This document shows positions 26,071 through 34,177 of a DNA stretch of 64,000 bases, one piece after another. Source of the stretch: Sphingomonas sediminicola (GTDB lineage: Bacteria > Pseudomonadota > Alphaproteobacteria > Sphingomonadales > Sphingomonadaceae); NCBI RefSeq assembly GCF_014489515.1, contig NZ_CP060782.1, forward strand, positions 372,001 to 436,000, in the 5' to 3' direction. The translations under genes were made by a program, and so were the position numbers. The notes beneath the pieces were generated by a model. The model was not told the origin of the DNA. It was given only the letters and a program-made list of their open reading frames with translations, and searched no databases. How positions within the stretch are numbered: the first letter of the stretch is position 1; every line of letters starts with the position of its first letter.

Positions 26071-27275
26071 TGCGAAATTGGCTGACGGGACCGAGGCTGT
26101 TGCTCGCACTGCTTGTCGCAGCAGTCGCGCTAGCCGTCTTCGTTGCGCTTCGAGAGCCCGCAGTGAACGTCGAGCTGGGTCGTGCTGAACACGGTCCTCT
26201 CGTCGTCACGATCGACGATCTCGGGGAGACGCGGGTGACCAACCTCTACGTCGTATCCGCTCCGATCACCGGGCAGCTCTTGCGCGTCCCGCTGAAGCCC
26301 GGCGCGCAGGTCGTGCCGAGGCAAACCTTGCTCGGGAGGATCCAGCCGGTCGAACCCAGTCCGCTCGACGCGCGCGCCTATGCCCAGGCCACGGCGGAAA
26401 TCCGTTCGCTCCAGGCGCAGCTTGCCGCATCGCAGTCGCGGGTTTCGGAAGCTCGCGCCGAGCAGATACTCGCCGAGCGGGAGTTCAGCCGGGCGTCCGA
26501 CCTCGCCAACCGTGGCTTCGTTTCTCGGGCCAACGTCGACCGGGCGCGCGCGGCACGGGACCGCAGCCGCGCTGCCTTCGCCGAGGCCAATCAATCGGTC
26601 GCGGCAACCTCCCAGGGCCTTCAGGCCGCTCGCGCCGCGCTGATGGTCGCGGGGACGAAAGCCAAAGGCGCTGGAGCGGTCGACGTGACGTCGCCCGTCC
26701 CGGGCTTCGTGCTCCGCGTCCCGCAGGAGAGCGAGCGGGTTGTGGTCGCGGGAACCCCCCTGGTCGAAGTGGGCGATCCCGATCGGCTGGAAATCGTCAC
26801 GGACCTTTTATCAGCTGACGCGGTCCGCGTTCGGCCGGGAGCGGAAGTCTTCATCGAGGACTGGGGTGGAGATCGTCCGCTCAAGGGCCGGGTGCGTCTG
26901 GTCGAGCCGTACGGATTCACGAAGATTTCCGCTCTGGGGGTCGAGGAGCAGAGGGTCAACGTGGTCATCGATTTTGCCGAGCCGCGCGAAGCCTGGCTGC
27001 GTCTGGGCCATGGGTATCGCGCTACGGTTCGCATCGTCGTCTCAGCCGCCCCCAATGTCTTGAAAGTGCCGATCAGCGCGCTCTTCCGCTCGGGGCGCGA
27101 GTGGAGCGTGTTTGTCGTGGATGCCGGAGGAAGGGCACGCAGTAAGCAGGTCAAGGCAGGCCGGATGAATGACGAGGAAGCGGAGATCGTCAGCGGTCTG
27201 GCCGCCGGAGAACGCGTGATCCTCCATCCGAGCGACAAGGTCGACGAAGGCGTCAGGGTCCGCGAGCGCGACTAA
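26067..27275 (+). CDS. HlyD/MacA-like periplasmic adaptor
   Basis: A 402-residue membrane-fusion protein with one N-terminal anchor helix (about residues 10-27), a lipoyl/barrel-sandwich half ('SAPITGQLLRVPLKPGAQVV'), a coiled-coil hairpin (about 105-190, Ala/Arg-rich with 'AEREFSRASDLANRGFVSRA'), a second lipoyl half ('TSPVPGFVLRVPQESERVVV') and beta-barrel plus membrane-proximal domains ending 'LAAGERVILHPSDKVDEGVR'. It completes an ABC tripartite-type exporter with the two preceding genes. No outer-membrane TolC homolog lies here. The ATG overlaps the permease stop. Confidence 0.87.
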   Translation: MMRNWLTGPRLLLALLVAAVALAVFVALREPAVNVELGRAEHGPLVVTIDDLGETRVTNLYVVSAPITGQLLRVPLKPGAQVVPRQTLLGRIQPVEPSPLDARAYAQATAEIRSLQAQLAASQSRVSEARAEQILAEREFSRASDLANRGFVSRANVDRARAARDRSRAAFAEANQSVAATSQGLQAARAALMVAGTKAKGAGAVDVTSPVPGFVLRVPQESERVVVAGTPLVEVGDPDRLEIVTDLLSADAVRVRPGAEVFIEDWGGDRPLKGRVRLVEPYGFTKISALGVEEQRVNVVIDFAEPREAWLRLGHGYRATVRIVVSAAPNVLKVPISALFRSGREWSVFVVDAGGRARSKQVKAGRMNDEEAEIVSGLAAGERVILHPSDKVDEGVRVRERD

Positions 27276-27295
27276 GCTCCCAAGCTAAGTAGACT

Positions 27296-27309
27296 TCCGC
27301 ACTGACAGG
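27296..27309. promoter_or_regulatory. Shared element TCCGCACTGACAGG before ppsA
   Basis: It matches the 21496-21509 element at 12 of 14 positions and lies 27 bases before the PEP synthase start. It suggests shared control with the fusion gene. Confidence 0.3.
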
Positions 27310-27336
27310 CGCGGCTGGCGCGGTGATTGTCGCGCC

Positions 27337-29745
27337 ATGGCAGACAACGACTCCACTCTTGTCGAGGCCGAGGCGGTTTTGCAGACCGGAGCTTTCGTTC
27401 TGCCTTTCGAATGCATTGGGATGGGCGACGTCGCCATAGTCGGCGGCAAGAATGCCTCCCTCGGCGAGCTGATTGGAACTCTCGGTGCACAGGCAATTCG
27501 CGTTCCAGACGGCTTCGCGACGACCGCCGACGCTTATCGGCTGCACATATCCTCCAACGGAATCGAACCGAGGATCAGGGATCTGCTTGCAAGCTTGCAC
27601 GCTGGCGAAAAGTCGCTGCGGGACGCTGGCGCGGAAATTCGAGCGCTCATTCTCGCGGGCACACTCCCGCCGCCGGTCGAGCAGCAGCTGCGCGATGCCT
27701 ACTGCGAATTGGGCCGGAAGACAGGTCGGACAAATCCCGCGGTAGCTGTTCGCAGCAGCGCGACCGCGGAGGACCTTCCCGGCGCGAGCTTCGCCGGACA
27801 GCTTGAAAGCTTCCTCAACGTGCAGGGCGAAGACGCCTTCATCGATGCCTGCCGGCGCTGTTTCGCATCGCTCTTCACCGACCGGGCGATCACCTATCGC
27901 GAGGCGAAGGGCTTCGACCATTTGCAGGTCGCGCTGTCGATCGGTGTCCAGCTCATGGTCCGCTCGGACCTGGGCGGATCGGGCGTCATGTTCACGCTTG
28001 ACACGGAAAGCGGCTTTCCGCGCGTCGTGACCATCAATGCCGCCTTGGGCCTCGGCGAGACCGTGGTCCAGGGTACCGTCGATCCCGACCGGCTGATGGT
28101 CTTCAAGCCTTTGCTGCGGAACGGATACCGGCCAATCATTGAGAAGGTCCGGGGAGCGAAGAACCAGAAGCTCGTTTACGGCGCGGATGGACGCGGGACG
28201 GAGCTCTTGCAGACCAGCGAAGTTGAGCGCGAAAGCTTTGTCCTGAGCGATGATGAGGCCCTGCGGCTTGCTCGCTGGGGCGTCGCGATAGAAGCGCATT
28301 ACGGCCGTCCGATGGACGTCGAATGGGCAAAGGATGGGGCTTCGGGCGAGCTGTTCATAGTCCAGGCGCGTCCGGAGACCGTGCATGCGGCCAAGTCCGG
28401 CACCAGCTTTGACGTCTATACATTGCAGGCAAAGGGGCAGCGCCTGGTCGAAGGCGTCGCGATCGGCGGCGCAATCGTCAGCGGGAAAGCCTGCATCGTC
28501 CGAAATCCCGAGGACATCGAACGGTTCGAGGACGGTGCAATTCTCGTCGCAGAGGCGACCAACCCTGACTGGGTGCCGATCATGAAGCGCGCGGCCGGAA
28601 TCGTGACGGACCATGGCGGACCTACAAGCCACGCCGCGATTGTCGGGCGGGAGCTCGGAGTGACGGCCGTCATCGGCACCGGCAATGGGACGAGCGTCCT
28701 TCGGGCCGGCCAGGAGATCACCGTCTCCTGCGCGGAAGGATCGCGCGGAGCGGTCTATTCGGGAATCCTGCCGTTCGTGCGGGAAACGATCGACGTCGGA
28801 ACACTCGGCGAGCCGCCCGTGGACATCATGGTCAACATGGCCAATCCGGGAGCAGCATTCGAATGGTGGCGGTTGCCGGCGAATGGCGTCGGCCTGGCTC
28901 GGATGGAGTTCATTATCGGCTCTGCGATCAAGCTCCATCCGATGGCCGCAGCGCATCCGGAGCGACTGTCCGCCGCCGATGCGGAAATGGTCCGCGCCCT
29001 GAGCGAGGGCTTCACGACGCCCGCGGACTATTTCGTCGACCGGTTGGCCGTTGGCGTCGCAAAGCTCGCGAGCGCCTTCCACCCGTATCCGGCTATCGTT
29101 CGCCTCAGCGACTTCAAGACCAACGAATATGCGGACCTGATCGGCGGTGAGGCGTTCGAGCCGAAGGAAGAGAATCCGATGCTCGGGTTCCGCGGAGCGT
29201 CTCGCTATTACAATGACCGCTACAAGGACGGCTTCGCGCTTGAATGCCGCGCCCTGAAGCGGGTGCGCGAGGAGATGGGCTTCACGAACCTGATCGTGAT
29301 GGTGCCCTTCTGTCGAACAGTGACCGAAGCAGACCGGGTCCTTCAGGCGATGGCGGAGAATGGTCTCCGCCGCGGCAAGGATGGTCTCCAAGTCTACATG
29401 ATGTGCGAGATACCCTCGAACGTCATCCTCGCGGAGGAATTCGCCAAGCGGTTCGACGGCTTTTCGATCGGCTCCAATGACCTGACCCAACTGGTGCTCG
29501 GCGTAGACCGGGATTCAGCCGATCTCGCAGACCTTTTCGACGAGCGCGACGAAGCGGTGAAGCGCATGGTTGGAGATGCGATCGACGGTGCGCACCGGGC
29601 CGGAATCAAGGTCGGGATCTGCGGACAGGCGCCGAGCAACTATCCCGAGTTTGCGCAGTTTCTCGTCGAGAAGCGGATCGACTCCATCTCGCTGAACCCC
29701 GACAGTTTCGTGACGACGGTGCGGGCGCTTACTTCGAAAGCGTGA
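27337..29745 (+). CDS. ppsA: Phosphoenolpyruvate synthase
   Basis: An intact 802-residue PEP-utilising enzyme. The N-terminal ATP-grasp domain (about 30-370) shows 'GGKNASLGELIGTL' and 'AVRSSATAEDLPGASFAGQL'. The swivelling phosphohistidine domain has H432 in 'DHGGPTSHAAIVGRELG'. The C-terminal TIM barrel has 'DFKTNEYADLIGG', 'MCEIPSNVILAEEF', 'IGSNDLTQLVLGVDRD' and 'VGICGQAPSN' with the active Cys. It converts pyruvate, ATP and water to PEP, AMP and phosphate, opening gluconeogenesis. It converges with, and overlaps by 17 bases, the phosphorylase gene. A 745-codon frame on the other strand is a shadow. Confidence 0.93.
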   Translation: MADNDSTLVEAEAVLQTGAFVLPFECIGMGDVAIVGGKNASLGELIGTLGAQAIRVPDGFATTADAYRLHISSNGIEPRIRDLLASLHAGEKSLRDAGAEIRALILAGTLPPPVEQQLRDAYCELGRKTGRTNPAVAVRSSATAEDLPGASFAGQLESFLNVQGEDAFIDACRRCFASLFTDRAITYREAKGFDHLQVALSIGVQLMVRSDLGGSGVMFTLDTESGFPRVVTINAALGLGETVVQGTVDPDRLMVFKPLLRNGYRPIIEKVRGAKNQKLVYGADGRGTELLQTSEVERESFVLSDDEALRLARWGVAIEAHYGRPMDVEWAKDGASGELFIVQARPETVHAAKSGTSFDVYTLQAKGQRLVEGVAIGGAIVSGKACIVRNPEDIERFEDGAILVAEATNPDWVPIMKRAAGIVTDHGGPTSHAAIVGRELGVTAVIGTGNGTSVLRAGQEITVSCAEGSRGAVYSGILPFVRETIDVGTLGEPPVDIMVNMANPGAAFEWWRLPANGVGLARMEFIIGSAIKLHPMAAAHPERLSAADAEMVRALSEGFTTPADYFVDRLAVGVAKLASAFHPYPAIVRLSDFKTNEYADLIGGEAFEPKEENPMLGFRGASRYYNDRYKDGFALECRALKRVREEMGFTNLIVMVPFCRTVTEADRVLQAMAENGLRRGKDGLQVYMMCEIPSNVILAEEFAKRFDGFSIGSNDLTQLVLGVDRDSADLADLFDERDEAVKRMVGDAIDGAHRAGIKVGICGQAPSNYPEFAQFLVEKRIDSISLNPDSFVTTVRALTSKA

Positions 29746-31261
29746 TCGCATCCCCGGCGCTCGCCGCATAGTCGAGGGCGTAATTGAGTTCCGCCGCCGT
29801 CTCGGCGTGAAGGGTAAAAAGCGGGTCGCCGCGATTGACGGAGTCGCCCAGGCGAGCATGGAGCCGAAGCCCGGCGGAGGGTGAGTCCGGGGCGCCCGCG
29901 AACTTCGCAAGGCGGGCGATCTTCCGATTGTCGACGGCTTGCACCGTTCCTGACCCCGAAGCCGTCACGATCCTGTGCAACCGAGCCACTTTTGGCTCGC
30001 GAAAGCCGCCCTGGGCCCGGCAGATGCTTTCGAACCTCCGCAAGGCCGAGCCGTCATCGAGCAATTGCCGGGCGCGTTCGTTGCCGCGACCTCTGCCGAC
30101 GGCTCCACCCAGCTCGAGAACCGCAGCGGCAAGCGTAAGAGCCCGATCGCGAAGGTCAGCCGGTGCATCGCTTTCGCCACGCAGGACCGCGAGCACGTCC
30201 ATCATCTCGAGCGCCGGCCCGACCGACCGGCCGACAGGTTGACGCCCGTCCGAAAGCAGGCAGTGGGCGGCCACTCCAAATCGAGCCGCAATTCCTGTCA
30301 TGCGCTTGGCCAAATCGTGACCCGCGGCCTGGCTCCTGACTTTGGCGGTTGGACCGACGGGTATGTCCAGCACCAGCCGCTTCGCTCCCGCCGCGATTTT
30401 CTTCGACAGGACGGACGCGATCAGCTGCCCTTCCGGGTCGATGTCCAGCTGCCGCTCGACCCCGATGAAGATGTCGTCGGCGGGGCTTAGCCTCAGCGCT
30501 CCGCCCCAGGCGAGGCAGCCTCCTTCGGCTTCCACGACCTTGCGGATCGTATCGAGGTCGAGGTCGACCTTCGTAACAGTCTCCATCGCGTCCGCCGTGC
30601 CTGCGGGGGATGTGATCGCTCGGGAAGACGTCTTCGGAATCCGGAGGCCGGCGGCGGCCGCGATTGCGACAACGATCGGCGTGGTCCGATTACCTGGGAG
30701 GCCTCCGACGCTGTGCTTGTCGATGACGTCGAATTCCCAGTCGAGCCGGTCGCCCGCGCCGGCCATTGCGGCGGTCAGCGCGAAAGTCTCCTCGTCGTCG
30801 AAGGGGACCGCTGTCCCGGCGGTGATGAATGCTGAAAGCTGGACGTCGCTGTATCTTCCGGCGACCACGTCTTCGACAATCCGGGCCAAATCGGTCTGCC
30901 CGAGCGATCCGCCGAAGATGCGCCCGCGTACCGATCCCATGGATTCGACCGGAGGGAGGTGGCTGATCCGAACTCGCTCGTGCTCGATCCCGCCGAGCAA
31001 TTCCCAGGCGGCTTCGGACAGGCCGATCTCGTTCGGCGCGAGCAATTCGTCCGCGCCCTGGAAAAGAATGGCCGCGACTTCGCGCCCGTCGGCTTTTAAA
31101 AGGACCTGGGACCTCGGTGCGAGGCCTTCCGAACGGCATACGGGACAATCGCTCCGCATGACGACGATCGGCTCCCGCTGCGTATGAAGCCCGATCCGCT
31201 TCGTCCTCAGGATCGCTCCAGACTGCTCGTGGCGGTCGTCCATGGCTCTCGCTGTTTCCAT
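29729..31261 (-). CDS. AMP-phosphorylase-type nucleoside (thymidine phosphorylase family) enzyme
   Basis: A 510-residue member of the pyrimidine-nucleoside phosphorylase superfamily. After an N-terminal extension of about 90 residues it has the glycosyltransferase-3 helical domain and the phosphate motif 'DKHSVGGLPGNRTTPIVVAI', with 'IPKTSSRAITSPAGTADAME' behind it. The 'KTSSRAITSPAGTAD' text is characteristic of the AMP-phosphorylase/DeoA-like branch, longer than normal thymidine phosphorylase (about 440). It is therefore likely to split nucleotides with phosphate, to a base and ribose bisphosphate. Start at 31261 or 31243 (ATG after 6 residues). A TACGCAATG element is 37 bases upstream. Confidence 0.8.
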   Translation of the reverse strand: METARAMDDRHEQSGAILRTKRIGLHTQREPIVVMRSDCPVCRSEGLAPRSQVLLKADGREVAAILFQGADELLAPNEIGLSEAAWELLGGIEHERVRISHLPPVESMGSVRGRIFGGSLGQTDLARIVEDVVAGRYSDVQLSAFITAGTAVPFDDEETFALTAAMAGAGDRLDWEFDVIDKHSVGGLPGNRTTPIVVAIAAAAGLRIPKTSSRAITSPAGTADAMETVTKVDLDLDTIRKVVEAEGGCLAWGGALRLSPADDIFIGVERQLDIDPEGQLIASVLSKKIAAGAKRLVLDIPVGPTAKVRSQAAGHDLAKRMTGIAARFGVAAHCLLSDGRQPVGRSVGPALEMMDVLAVLRGESDAPADLRDRALTLAAAVLELGGAVGRGRGNERARQLLDDGSALRRFESICRAQGGFREPKVARLHRIVTASGSGTVQAVDNRKIARLAKFAGAPDSPSAGLRLHARLGDSVNRGDPLFTLHAETAAELNYALDYAASAGDAITLSK

Positions 31262-31297
31262 CCTTGCGTGGCTACATAGGCCACTACGGGCTCACGC

Positions 31298-31311
31298 TAC
31301 GCAATGGTCCT
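31298..31311. promoter_or_regulatory. Shared element TACGCAATGGTCCT before the phosphorylase gene
   Basis: Second copy of the element at 17886-17899 (13 of 14 positions identical), again 37 bases before a leftward start. It also lies about 80 bases before the rightward redoxin-like gene, so it could serve both. Confidence 0.3.
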
Positions 31312-31391
31312 TATCCGGATCAGGGCAATTACGGATTCGAACGCGCGCGCTCCGGGCCTAGCCACTCAGCCTCTGTATCTGCGAGGCGACG

Positions 31392-31826
31392 ATGCGCACG
31401 GAACTGAAGTTCGGCATTCCAGACCTCGAATTGCCGCGCCTTAGCGGGGGCAAGGTCAGTCCTGCTGCATTCGCGGGGCATGCCCTTGTCGTGCTCTTCT
31501 GCCCGCGGGGGCGGGCTGCGGAGACCGCCGCTCTCGACCAATATGCGACGGCTGCGTGCGAGTTCTCCGGCTACGACGCATGGCTGTTGACCGTGATCGA
31601 GCAGGATGGCGTCTCGCCGGAGCCGAAATGCCCCTGTGCGATCGTTTACGATCCGCACGGGACGGCGTGGGAAGCGTTCCAGAAGGTTGCCGAACCAGAC
31701 TTGAAGCTGGACCGTGACCAGGGCGCGACGTTCCTGTTCGCTCGTGGCGGGTCGCTCCACCACGCCTGGGCGGGCGTCGCATCACCCGAGCTCGTCATCC
31801 AATCGCTGGCCCGGCGAGAGGCTTGA
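31392..31826 (+). CDS. Redoxin-fold protein without a canonical peroxidatic cysteine
   Basis: A 144-residue protein with thioredoxin/AhpC-TSA fold layout: 'FGIPDLELPRLSGGKVSP' start, 'ALVVLFCPRGRAAETAALDQ', an 'AWEAFQKVAEPDLKL' helix and a 'GATFLFARGGSLHHAWAG' strand typical of thioredoxin-like proteins. The peroxiredoxin loop that should hold the peroxidatic Cys reads 'GRAAETAA' and has none; a Cys sits earlier (FCPRG) and a 'KCPC' pair lies further on. So peroxide reduction by the usual mechanism is unlikely. It starts 130 bases from the divergent phosphorylase gene and 3 bases before the Usp gene. Confidence 0.6.
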   Translation: MRTELKFGIPDLELPRLSGGKVSPAAFAGHALVVLFCPRGRAAETAALDQYATAACEFSGYDAWLLTVIEQDGVSPEPKCPCAIVYDPHGTAWEAFQKVAEPDLKLDRDQGATFLFARGGSLHHAWAGVASPELVIQSLARREA

Positions 31827-31829
31827 GCC

Positions 31830-32273
31830 ATGTTCAAGCGCATCTTGATGGCGGTCGACCTGAAGCGGCCGGAATCGTGGGAAAAAGCTCTCCCGGTCGT
31901 CCAGTCACTGGCGCATTGTTATTCGTCCGAGGTCACACTTTGCGCGATTGCAACCGCCGCTGAGGCGGTCGAAACCGGGGAGTGGTGGCCCAACTCCTAT
32001 CAGGAGCGGATTGCCGAGAAGTACTCCGAGCTTGACGAAATCGCTGCTCGGATGAGGGACGGCATCAAGGTCCATGTCGAGGTCGGAACGGGCACGGTCG
32101 ACAGTGGGCTTATCGACGTTGCCGAACGGATCGGAGCCGACCTCATCGTCTTGTCGCCGCACCACTATTCGATGCTCGACCGGCTTCTGCCGACGCATTC
32201 GGGAGGTTTGTCCCGAAACGCGGGCTGCTCGGTGCTCGTCCTTCGACCTGGCAAGGAGCAGCAGGCGACGTGA
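31830..32273 (+). CDS. Single-domain universal stress protein
   Basis: A 147-residue Usp ('MFKRILMAVDLKRPESWEKA' with 'VHVEVGTGTVDSGLIDVAER' and 'ADLIVLSPHHYSMLDRLLPT'). The glycine-rich loop reads 'HHYSMLDRLLPTHSGGLSRN' and fits the ATP-binding type loosely. Its start is 3 bases from the previous stop, so it is co-transcribed with the redoxin-like gene. It closes the island, matching the tandem Usp at its other end. Confidence 0.85.
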   Translation: MFKRILMAVDLKRPESWEKALPVVQSLAHCYSSEVTLCAIATAAEAVETGEWWPNSYQERIAEKYSELDEIAARMRDGIKVHVEVGTGTVDSGLIDVAERIGADLIVLSPHHYSMLDRLLPTHSGGLSRNAGCSVLVLRPGKEQQAT

Positions 32274-32282
32274 CGGCGGTGC

Positions 32283-32358
32283 TGGTGCCGGATGCAGGAT
32301 TCGAACCCGCGACCTTCGGTTTACAAAACCGCTGCTCTACCAACTGAGCTAATCCGGC
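32283..32358 (-). tRNA. tRNA-Thr (anticodon TGT)
   Basis: The 76-base minus-strand sequence folds as a cloverleaf: acceptor GCCGGAT pairs ATCCGGC, D-arm 'GCTC..GAGC', anticodon loop TTTGTAA (anticodon TGT), T-arm 'GCGGG/CCTGC' and an encoded CCA. Position 27:43 in the anticodon stem is G:A. It ends 9 bases after the Usp gene stop. Confidence 0.95.
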
Positions 32359-32476
32359 CCTCAAACGCGCCTATGGCCACCGAGGCCTAGCGCGGCAAGG
32401 CTTTACCGTCTGTTTACCTTGTTGGGAGCATCCTCACTCTGCCGGGCTTGTGTCCGGCGCGGTAAGGAACGAGCAC

Positions 32477-32626
32477 ATGGTTTGGATCGCAATGACCATG
32501 TTTATCGCGCTGATTGGTTGGGGCGCGCGCTACTTCGGTTGGGATGACCCGGCCGGGAAAGTGCAACTCGCCTTGTTCACGAGTTTCATCCTAGGCGCGG
32601 TCTGCGGATACAAATCGAAGGACTGA
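32477..32626 (+). CDS. 49-residue two-helix membrane protein
   Basis: An ATG after AAGGAAC opens 49 residues with two hydrophobic stretches ('VWIAMTMFIALIGWGARYF' and 'LALFTSFILGAVCGY') joined by 'GWDDPAGKVQ', ending in the charged 'KSKD'. I recognise no family, but the base pattern and ribosome site make it a credible gene. It lies between the tRNA and the thioesterase gene. Function unknown. Confidence 0.6.
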   Translation: MVWIAMTMFIALIGWGARYFGWDDPAGKVQLALFTSFILGAVCGYKSKD

Positions 32627-32670
32627 CCTTCGCGCTTGGCGCTGTTGCCTCGCTCGCCTAACGCACTCGG

Positions 32671-33056
32671 GTGCGTAATCTTCCACCCTATGTCCAGCTT
32701 CTGAAGCTCCGGATCGAGGATGGCGATCATGGGCCGTTGGTCGTGATGCCGTTCCACGACGATGTCGTCGGACGGCCGGGATATCTTCATGGTGGCGCGA
32801 TTGCGGGCTTGCTTGAATTTGCAGCGTTCACGGCGCTTGGCCGAGAGCTGGGCGACGAGGGTGTAGTCATGAAGCCGATTACGGTCACCGTGGACTACAT
32901 GCGGGGCGGGACGGCACGCGAGACCTTCGCCGCGGCGATCATCGAAAGGCTGGGGCCCGCATCGCCAACGTCGAAGCCTTTGCCTGGCAGAAGGAGCGCT
33001 CACGACCGATTGCGAGTGCGCGGCTCAATTTCCTGCTCGATCGCGGCGATCAGTAG
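32671..33056 (+). CDS. PaaI-type hotdog thioesterase, apparent frameshift near 32952-32955
   Basis: A GTG-started frame encodes a hotdog fold with the family motif 'GRPGYLHGGAIAGLLEFAAF' and 'KPITVTVDYMRGGTARETFA'. At GGGG the frame slips; one added base gives 'GARIANVEAFAWQKERSRPI' and 'SARLNFLLDRGDQ', a proper C-terminus at 33056 and about 128 residues. Without repair the tail is unconserved. It probably hydrolyses acyl-CoA thioesters as a partner of the acyl-CoA dehydrogenases that converge on it (their genes overlap by 7 bases). No good ribosome site is visible. Confidence 0.75.
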
Positions 33057-34174
33057 CCGCTGAGCTCCGCGACCTTGTTGCGGTGATAGTAGACGTCGCC
33101 GAACAGCTCGCCCAGCACCGCTTCGCGCTTGAGATAGAGGCCGATGTCGTGCTCGTCGGTCATGCCAATTCCGCCATGCATCTGGACGCCTTCACGAACG
33201 GCTAGGGATGCCACGTCCGCTGCCTTTGCCTTTGCAACCGCAACCGCAAGCTCGGCCCTATCGTCGCCGGAATCGATGAGCTCCGCGGCCTTGAGCGCCG
33301 CAGCACGAGCGATCTCGATCTCGCCGTGGAGATGAGCGGCGCGGTGCTGAAGCGCCTGGAATTCGCCGATCAGCTTCCCGAATTGCTTCCGCTGCTTGAG
33401 ATATTCGACGGTCATGGTCGAAGCGCCGGCGGCGACGCCGACCAGTTCGGCAGCAGCACCAGCGCGGCCTGCATTCAGGGCCCGCGCCAGCGGCGTCCAC
33501 CCATTGTCGACCTCGCTGACCACCGCGTCAGCGTCGAGCTCGACATTGTCGAACTTGATTCGCGCCGCCTTGGAACTGTCGGCCAGAGTTACGCTGTCGA
33601 CTTCCGCTGCTCCCTTCGGGACAGCGAACAACGTCAGCCCGTCGCGGTCGCCTGGCGAACCGGAGGTTCTCGCAACCGTTAGGATTACATCAGCCGAATT
33701 GCCGTGGACGACGAATTGCTTCGCGCCATTGAGGACGAAGCCGTTTCCCCGGCGCTCGGCCGAGAGGCCAGTCTTTTCAGGGCTATGTCCGCGAGACTCG
33801 TCGACCGCGAGCGCGAGGACGCAATCCCCGACGAGGATACCCGGATACAAACGCTCGGCATGCGCGGTTCCTTCGATCGCACGTGCGCCGGCTACAGCGG
33901 TTGTCAGGAATGGCGAGGGCGTCAGGTTGCGGCCGATTTCTTCAAGGACCAATGCCGCTTCGACCGAGCCGAGCCCAAGGCCGCCCTGATCTTCGGGAAT
34001 GCAAATTCCGGTGAGGCCGAGCTCGGCGAATTTCTTCCAGAGCTCCGTGCCGTAGCCGTCGGTGCAGCCGGTGTCGCGCCAATGACGGAGCTGCTTCGCC
34101 GGCCCGCCCTCGTCGGCAAGGAATCCCGCCGCGGTTTCCTTCAGCATTTTCTGGTCGTCGGTCAGAAGCGGCAT
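33050..34174 (-). CDS. Acyl-CoA dehydrogenase, second of a pair
   Basis: A 374-residue FAD flavoprotein ('LTDDQKMLKETAAGFLADEG', 'FVLNGAKQFVVHGNSADVIL', 'GRAGAAAELVGVAAGASTMT', 'VQMHGGIGMTDEHDIGLYLK'). The last motif is the FAD/substrate loop usual for the family. It starts 3 bases after the previous dehydrogenase, as in heteromeric FadE-type pairs of Actinobacteria and Sphingomonadales. The substrate could be a branched, steroid or long-chain acyl-CoA; sequence alone does not tell. The catalytic Glu was not aligned. Confidence 0.85.
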   Translation of the reverse strand: MPLLTDDQKMLKETAAGFLADEGGPAKQLRHWRDTGCTDGYGTELWKKFAELGLTGICIPEDQGGLGLGSVEAALVLEEIGRNLTPSPFLTTAVAGARAIEGTAHAERLYPGILVGDCVLALAVDESRGHSPEKTGLSAERRGNGFVLNGAKQFVVHGNSADVILTVARTSGSPGDRDGLTLFAVPKGAAEVDSVTLADSSKAARIKFDNVELDADAVVSEVDNGWTPLARALNAGRAGAAAELVGVAAGASTMTVEYLKQRKQFGKLIGEFQALQHRAAHLHGEIEIARAAALKAAELIDSGDDRAELAVAVAKAKAADVASLAVREGVQMHGGIGMTDEHDIGLYLKREAVLGELFGDVYYHRNKVAELSGY

Positions 34175-34177
34175 GCG

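Noticed and set aside
27253-29490. A 745-codon reading frame opposite ppsA
   Set aside because: The plus strand encodes a full PEP synthase with all catalytic motifs. The antisense frame has no family motif and is the usual long shadow in GC-rich coding DNA.
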